Below, one piece after another: positions 61,060 to 64,000 of a DNA stretch of 64,000 bases. The translations under genes and the position numbers were made by a program. Each line of letters begins with the position of its first letter. Position 1 is the first letter of the stretch. This DNA is from an uncultured Clostridium sp. Its GTDB lineage: Bacteria > Bacillota > Clostridia > Lachnospirales > Lachnospiraceae. A model generated the notes under the pieces. The model was not told the origin of the DNA. It did no database searches and saw only the letters and a program-made list of their open reading frames with translations. The DNA is taken from the NCBI GenBank assembly GCA_900549235.1, contig URNT01000011.1:24325-88324 (forward strand). Reading direction: 5' to 3'.

Positions 61060-62034
61060 TCAGCTTCCCGTTCCTCTTCGGTTTTTCCGGTACTCCCCGG
61101 GAGACACTCCATAGACGGCACGGAAAATCCGGTGAAAGTAGCTGGTATTATCATACCCCACTGCCACGCTTATATCCGCCACCGACAGTCCTGTATGGAG
61201 CAGAAGAAATACAGCCTGGCTTAACCGCTTCATCTGAAGCAGCTCCTTATAATTATGTCCCGTCAGCCGTTTGATAGCCCGGCTAAGCCAGTATACATCA
61301 TAGCCAAGGAATCCTGCCAGCTCCGTCAGTTCTCCGTTCCTGTAATTTTCATCAATATACCGGAGCACCCTCAGAGTCAGTTCACGTTCCATGGATCCCC
61401 CTTCTGCGCTGAGACAGCCCGTATAATGGGTAAGCTGCAGCATTAGAAGGCCCATAGTGATCTGGTTCATGCTCCGTTTATTCGGCTGGTCATAAAGAAG
61501 GGTCCAGACCAGATTCTCCACCAGGTTCTGAACCGGCAGAATCCCTGCCACTTTAAAATGAAGATAATTTTCATAGCCGTTCCCGCTTTTTAAGGTGCTG
61601 ACCATAAATTCCCTGAGGAGGCTGTCCTCCTCCCCCACCATCTGAAAGGCAGTATCAAAAAATTCCGGCAGAATAATAAAATTCACCGCAATATCCTTCT
61701 CTCCCGCAGGAAGAATTTCCTGCCAGGCATGCTGGTTCAGGAAAAGCAGTTCCCCCTCTTTAAGCACCACCTGCCTGCCGTCTACCATATGGGTGGTCTG
61801 ACCCTGGCACATATAGATCAGCTCTACATAATTATGCCGGTGCCTGGGGAAATGGACAAAGCGGGTATGGGGACGGATGCTGATCAGCTTCCCATGCTGG
61901 AGCATTTTTCTGCTGTCTATGACCATGGCCCGGGAATCCATATATCTCTGGCGGTCAATATCCGTCTTGCCGGATAAAAGCTCCTGTTCCTCCTCTGTGA
62001 TCACACTGAGGGCCTTGATTAAATCAGCGTCCAT
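61060..62034 (-). CDS. AraC family regulator of the rhamnose genes
   Basis: A 324-residue regulator with an N-terminal cupin (FPRHRHNYVELIYMCQG near residue 63) and a C-terminal AraC domain at about 220-320, with ELTELAGFLGYDVYWLSRAIKRLTG and VGYDNTSYFHRIFRAVYG. The ATG at 62034 has GAGAGG 7 bases upstream and starts two bases beyond the DUF1847 stop; the long open frame above it is not used. Position directly upstream of rhaB suggests an L-rhamnose-responsive activator, like RhaS/RhaR in role. Confidence 0.87.
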   Translation of the reverse strand: MDADLIKALSVITEEEQELLSGKTDIDRQRYMDSRAMVIDSRKMLQHGKLISIRPHTRFVHFPRHRHNYVELIYMCQGQTTHMVDGRQVVLKEGELLFLNQHAWQEILPAGEKDIAVNFIILPEFFDTAFQMVGEEDSLLREFMVSTLKSGNGYENYLHFKVAGILPVQNLVENLVWTLLYDQPNKRSMNQITMGLLMLQLTHYTGCLSAEGGSMERELTLRVLRYIDENYRNGELTELAGFLGYDVYWLSRAIKRLTGHNYKELLQMKRLSQAVFLLLHTGLSVADISVAVGYDNTSYFHRIFRAVYGVSPGEYRKNRRGTGS

Positions 62035-62035
62035 A

Positions 62036-62653
62036 CTACAGCCTCTCCTTAAAATACCCCTCCGCGCAGTAAATCGCGCCGCAGGGATTATGGGCCAGCA
62101 CCCGGTCCTTAGCCACCAGGGTAGTAACCGGAGCCTCCGAATTTCTGTAAAACAGGGAATCATGCCCCACACAAAGGCCAAGGGCAATATTAAATTCCGT
62201 ATGAGCCTCATTTAACAGCCCCGCCTGGCCGATGGGATTGCACATGGCTTCAAACTGGCCCGGATGAATCTTGCCCTCCTCCGGGATCCCTGCCTCCTCC
62301 TTGGAAATGCCTCCTGTTTTGCAGATCACAGATACCACCGTAAAGCCATTTCTTCTAAACAGCTCTGCTGTTACTCCTGCTTCCTTACGAAGTCCCTTGC
62401 AGAAGGCAAGACCGATCCTTTTATAGCCCATCCGCCTGCAGAACTCTACCGTTTCCTTCAGTCTGGGCCACTGACAGTACCCCTCTGCCTCAATGGAAGA
62501 ACAATTTACATAAAACCGGTGATTTTCCTCTTTTTCATATTCAGGAAGGAATTTCTGCCTCATATCCACCTGCCTCATAGGGCAGTTCTTTGGCGTTTCC
62601 TTCTCACTCTGACCTGCGCAGGCCAGAACCGTACAGTTTGCACAGGTATACAT
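62036..62653 (-). CDS. DUF1847 cysteine-rich protein
   Basis: A 205-residue soluble protein of the DUF1847 family, presumed metal-binding and of unknown function. The N-terminus has CANC and further cysteines at about 12 and 24; others occur near 51, 60, 72, 85, 111, 138 and 161 (ALGLCVGHDSLF), and NPCGAIYCAEGYF is near 190. GGAG precedes the ATG by 10 bases. Its stop nearly touches the AraC start, so the two are co-expressed. Any link to rhamnose is only positional. Confidence 0.82.
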   Translation of the reverse strand: MYTCANCTVLACAGQSEKETPKNCPMRQVDMRQKFLPEYEKEENHRFYVNCSSIEAEGYCQWPRLKETVEFCRRMGYKRIGLAFCKGLRKEAGVTAELFRRNGFTVVSVICKTGGISKEEAGIPEEGKIHPGQFEAMCNPIGQAGLLNEAHTEFNIALGLCVGHDSLFYRNSEAPVTTLVAKDRVLAHNPCGAIYCAEGYFKERL

Positions 62654-62660
62654 CCGTTGG

Positions 62661-62834
62661 TCACTCCATTTCTGTTAAAAGAATTTTCTCGATCTCGTCT
62701 TGCTTACTCTGGATTTTTTCTTCTGCCGCTGTCTCCATTTCCCTCAGCCTCTCTACCGTCATCAAAACCCTGTCCCTGGTGGCGGAAACCTGGCTCTGGG
62801 ACTCTTTAATCCGGTTCAACAGAGCCAAATCCAC
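62661..62834 (-). CDS. Small coiled-coil ORF, possibly a gene remnant
   Basis: A 57-residue frame from a GTG at 62834 to a stop at 62663-62661, directly before DUF1847. The residues are strongly charged and heptad-like (DRVLMTVERLREME, then EEKIQSKQDEIEKILL), suggesting a coiled coil. There is no clear ribosome site at the GTG; an internal ATG after AGGGACAGGG could instead start a 33-residue peptide. It could be a leader peptide, a real small protein or the tail of a decayed gene. Confidence 0.3.
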   Translation of the reverse strand: MDLALLNRIKESQSQVSATRDRVLMTVERLREMETAAEEKIQSKQDEIEKILLTEME

Positions 62835-63021
62835 AAAATTTCACGCTTCATCAAGTCAATACCGTGGATCGTACTATGGATATTGTAGCATAGATATGCA
62901 GGTATTTCTATCTTTTTCCTGTTATCTGTTACTCTAAAGCAGCACTTTTAAGATAAGTACATAAGGGGAATCTGTGTAAACCGTTTGATTTCAGTTTTAA
63001 ACATGTATATGCTTAGGATTC

Positions 63022-63053
63022 AAAAAGAGCCTCAGATTTCTCTGAAGCTCTTT
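63022..63053 (-). terminator. Terminator of tsf
   Basis: Minus strand AAAGAGC-TTCAGA-GAAA-TCTGAGGCTCTTTTT: a 12- to 13-bp stem closed by a GAAA tetraloop with a T run, about 30 bases after the tsf stop. It isolates tsf from the DUF1847/rha region. Confidence 0.9.
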
Positions 63054-63084
63054 CATCATCATTATAAAATAGAATCAAATGGTA

Positions 63085-64000
63085 TTACATACCCATCTGC
63101 TTTGCAACTTCCTCAGCAAAGTTCTCTTCCTTCTTCTCCAGACCCTCGCCTGTCTCGAAACGAACGAACTTCTTGATCTTGATGTTAGCGCCGTTCTCTT
63201 TTGCAACAGCTGCTACATACTGGGAAACACTCTGCTTGCCGTCTTCAGCCTTTACATAAACCTGATCTAACAGACAGGTTTCCTTCAGCTCTTTGTTGAT
63301 ACGGCCCTTAACCATGCCCTCGATGATCTTATCGTTTGCATCTGGCTTCTCGTTCTTAGCTGCAGCTGTAAGGATCTCAGTCTCCTTTGCGATATGCTCA
63401 GCGCTGACTTCGTCCCTGCTGGTGAACATTGGCTTTAATGCTGCTGCCTGCATAGCTACGTTTCTTGCCATCTCTTTTACAGCATCGTTGATCACATCTG
63501 TCTCAACATCTACTAATACGCCAATCTTGCCGCCTGCGTGAATATAAGAAGCAACAAAACCATTTGCCTCCTCAACCTGAGCGAAACGACGGATATTCAT
63601 GTTCTCACCGATGATAGCGATCTGGGAAGCCAGAGCCTCTTTTACAGTCAGAGTCTCATCCTTTGCCCACTTCTCAGCCATGAAGTCCTCTAAATCAGCA
63701 GCTGTCGTATTCAGAGCCTGTGCTGCAACATCAGCAACATAGGACTGGAACTTCTCATTCTTTGCAACGAAATCAGTCTCAGCGTTAACCTCAACAACAA
63801 CTGCCTTCTTCTCATCAGCTGCTAAAGCGGTAGCTACGATACCCTCTGCTGCGATACGGCCAGCCTTCTTAGCTGCGCCTGCAAGTCCCTTTTCTCTTAA
63901 GAACTCAACAGCCTTGTCCATATCACCATCAGTTGCTGCAAGAGCCTTCTTGCAGTCCATCATTCCGGCACCGGTCATCTCTCTTAACTCTTTTACCATT
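63085..64000 (-). CDS. tsf: Elongation factor Ts (5' end beyond the window)
   Basis: Recycles EF-Tu from GDP to GTP. About 304 residues are visible. MVKELREMTGAGMMDCKKAL opens the sequence here, whereas EF-Ts normally has a few residues before this (such as MAxIT), so the true start lies just past the right edge. The diagnostic ETDFVAKN falls near residue 74. rpsB would be expected next. Downstream of it, pyrH is not adjacent as is usual, but 30 kb away. Confidence 0.96.
   Translation of the reverse strand, partial: MVKELREMTGAGMMDCKKALAATDGDMDKAVEFLREKGLAGAAKKAGRIAAEGIVATALAADEKKAVVVEVNAETDFVAKNEKFQSYVADVAAQALNTTAADLEDFMAEKWAKDETLTVKEALASQIAIIGENMNIRRFAQVEEANGFVASYIHAGGKIGVLVDVETDVINDAVKEMARNVAMQAAALKPMFTSRDEVSAEHIAKETEILTAAAKNEKPDANDKIIEGMVKGRINKELKETCLLDQVYVKAEDGKQSVSQYVAAVAKENGANIKIKKFVRFETGEGLEKKEENFAEEVAKQMGM

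Noticed and set aside
62035..62211. A 59-residue extension of the rhamnose AraC regulator
   Set aside because: It runs antiparallel in composition to a protein, lies inside DUF1847 and lacks a start site.
1..64000. CRISPR arrays, rRNA genes, prophage or complete insertion sequences
   Set aside because: No regularly spaced repeats, rRNA sequence, phage structural genes or transposase frames were seen; the only mobile-element trace is the MITE at 21719-21874.

Overview
The window reads as chromosome of a low-G+C-phylum anaerobe whose G+C content is close to half by eye, most likely a gut Lachnospiraceae (Clostridium cluster XIVa: Enterocloster, Hungatella or Lachnoclostridium type). Pointers are the class III fructose-bisphosphatase, PolC, a YesL/LplBC-style sugar locus, glycyl-radical enzymology, tRNAs without encoded CCA, and strong AGGAGG ribosome sites. 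The species is an inference. Almost everything lies on the minus strand.

Layout. 0-5 kb: the start of an unidentified, apparently frameshifted gene, tRNA-Gly, fbp, and two AI-2E-family membrane proteins. 4.9-16.7 kb: a nucleoside-scavenging operon. A surface 5'-nucleotidase, uridine phosphorylase, a BMP lipoprotein with its ABC importer, deoC and cdd are joined by a YjjI-type glycyl-radical enzyme of unknown function and its YjjW-type activase; a Crp/Fnr regulator sits upstream. 16.9-17.2 kb: tRNA-Thr, tRNA-Glu and tRNA-Pro. 17.2-20.1 kb: a copper operon (copA, csoR, a copZ-like chaperone) with a consensus promoter and a perfect palindromic operator. 20.2-21.6 kb: an NSS transporter. 21.7-21.9 kb: a 156-bp IS66-like MITE with 16-bp inverted ends and a perfect 8-bp target duplication that contains the polC stop codon. 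21.9-32.7 kb: polC, ispG, rseP, dxr, cdsA, uppS, frr and pyrH.

32.8-63.0 kb: about 30 kb of accessory genes between pyrH and tsf, which are usually adjacent. It holds a degenerate GGDEF-EAL protein with a FeoA-FeoB fusion; a second GGDEF-EAL protein that probably has phosphodiesterase activity; a nine-gene rhamnogalacturonan-type operon (importer, two GH43 enzymes, one carrying ankyrin repeats, a CE12 esterase, an exporter-type ABC protein, a YesL protein and an esterase); its AraC/YesS-like regulator; a GH28 enzyme; galactarate dehydratase; an MFS transporter with a divergent AraC regulator; and rhaB-rhaM-rhaA-rhaD with another AraC regulator and a DUF1847 protein. tsf runs off the right edge.

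How the parts fit. Pectin side-chain oligosaccharides would be imported by the three-component transporter (its ATPase is not in the window), deacetylated and cleaved in the cytoplasm. L-rhamnose would be converted to DHAP and lactaldehyde by RhaM, RhaA, RhaB and RhaD, and GarD would take in oxidised galacturonate. The nucleoside operon would turn extracellular nucleotides into bases and pentose phosphates. No CRISPR array, rRNA gene, prophage or complete insertion sequence was seen. No gene-free stretch exceeds 300 bases; the longest three (16661-16886, 21597-21878, 49036-49308) hold the terminator, MITE and promoters listed below.
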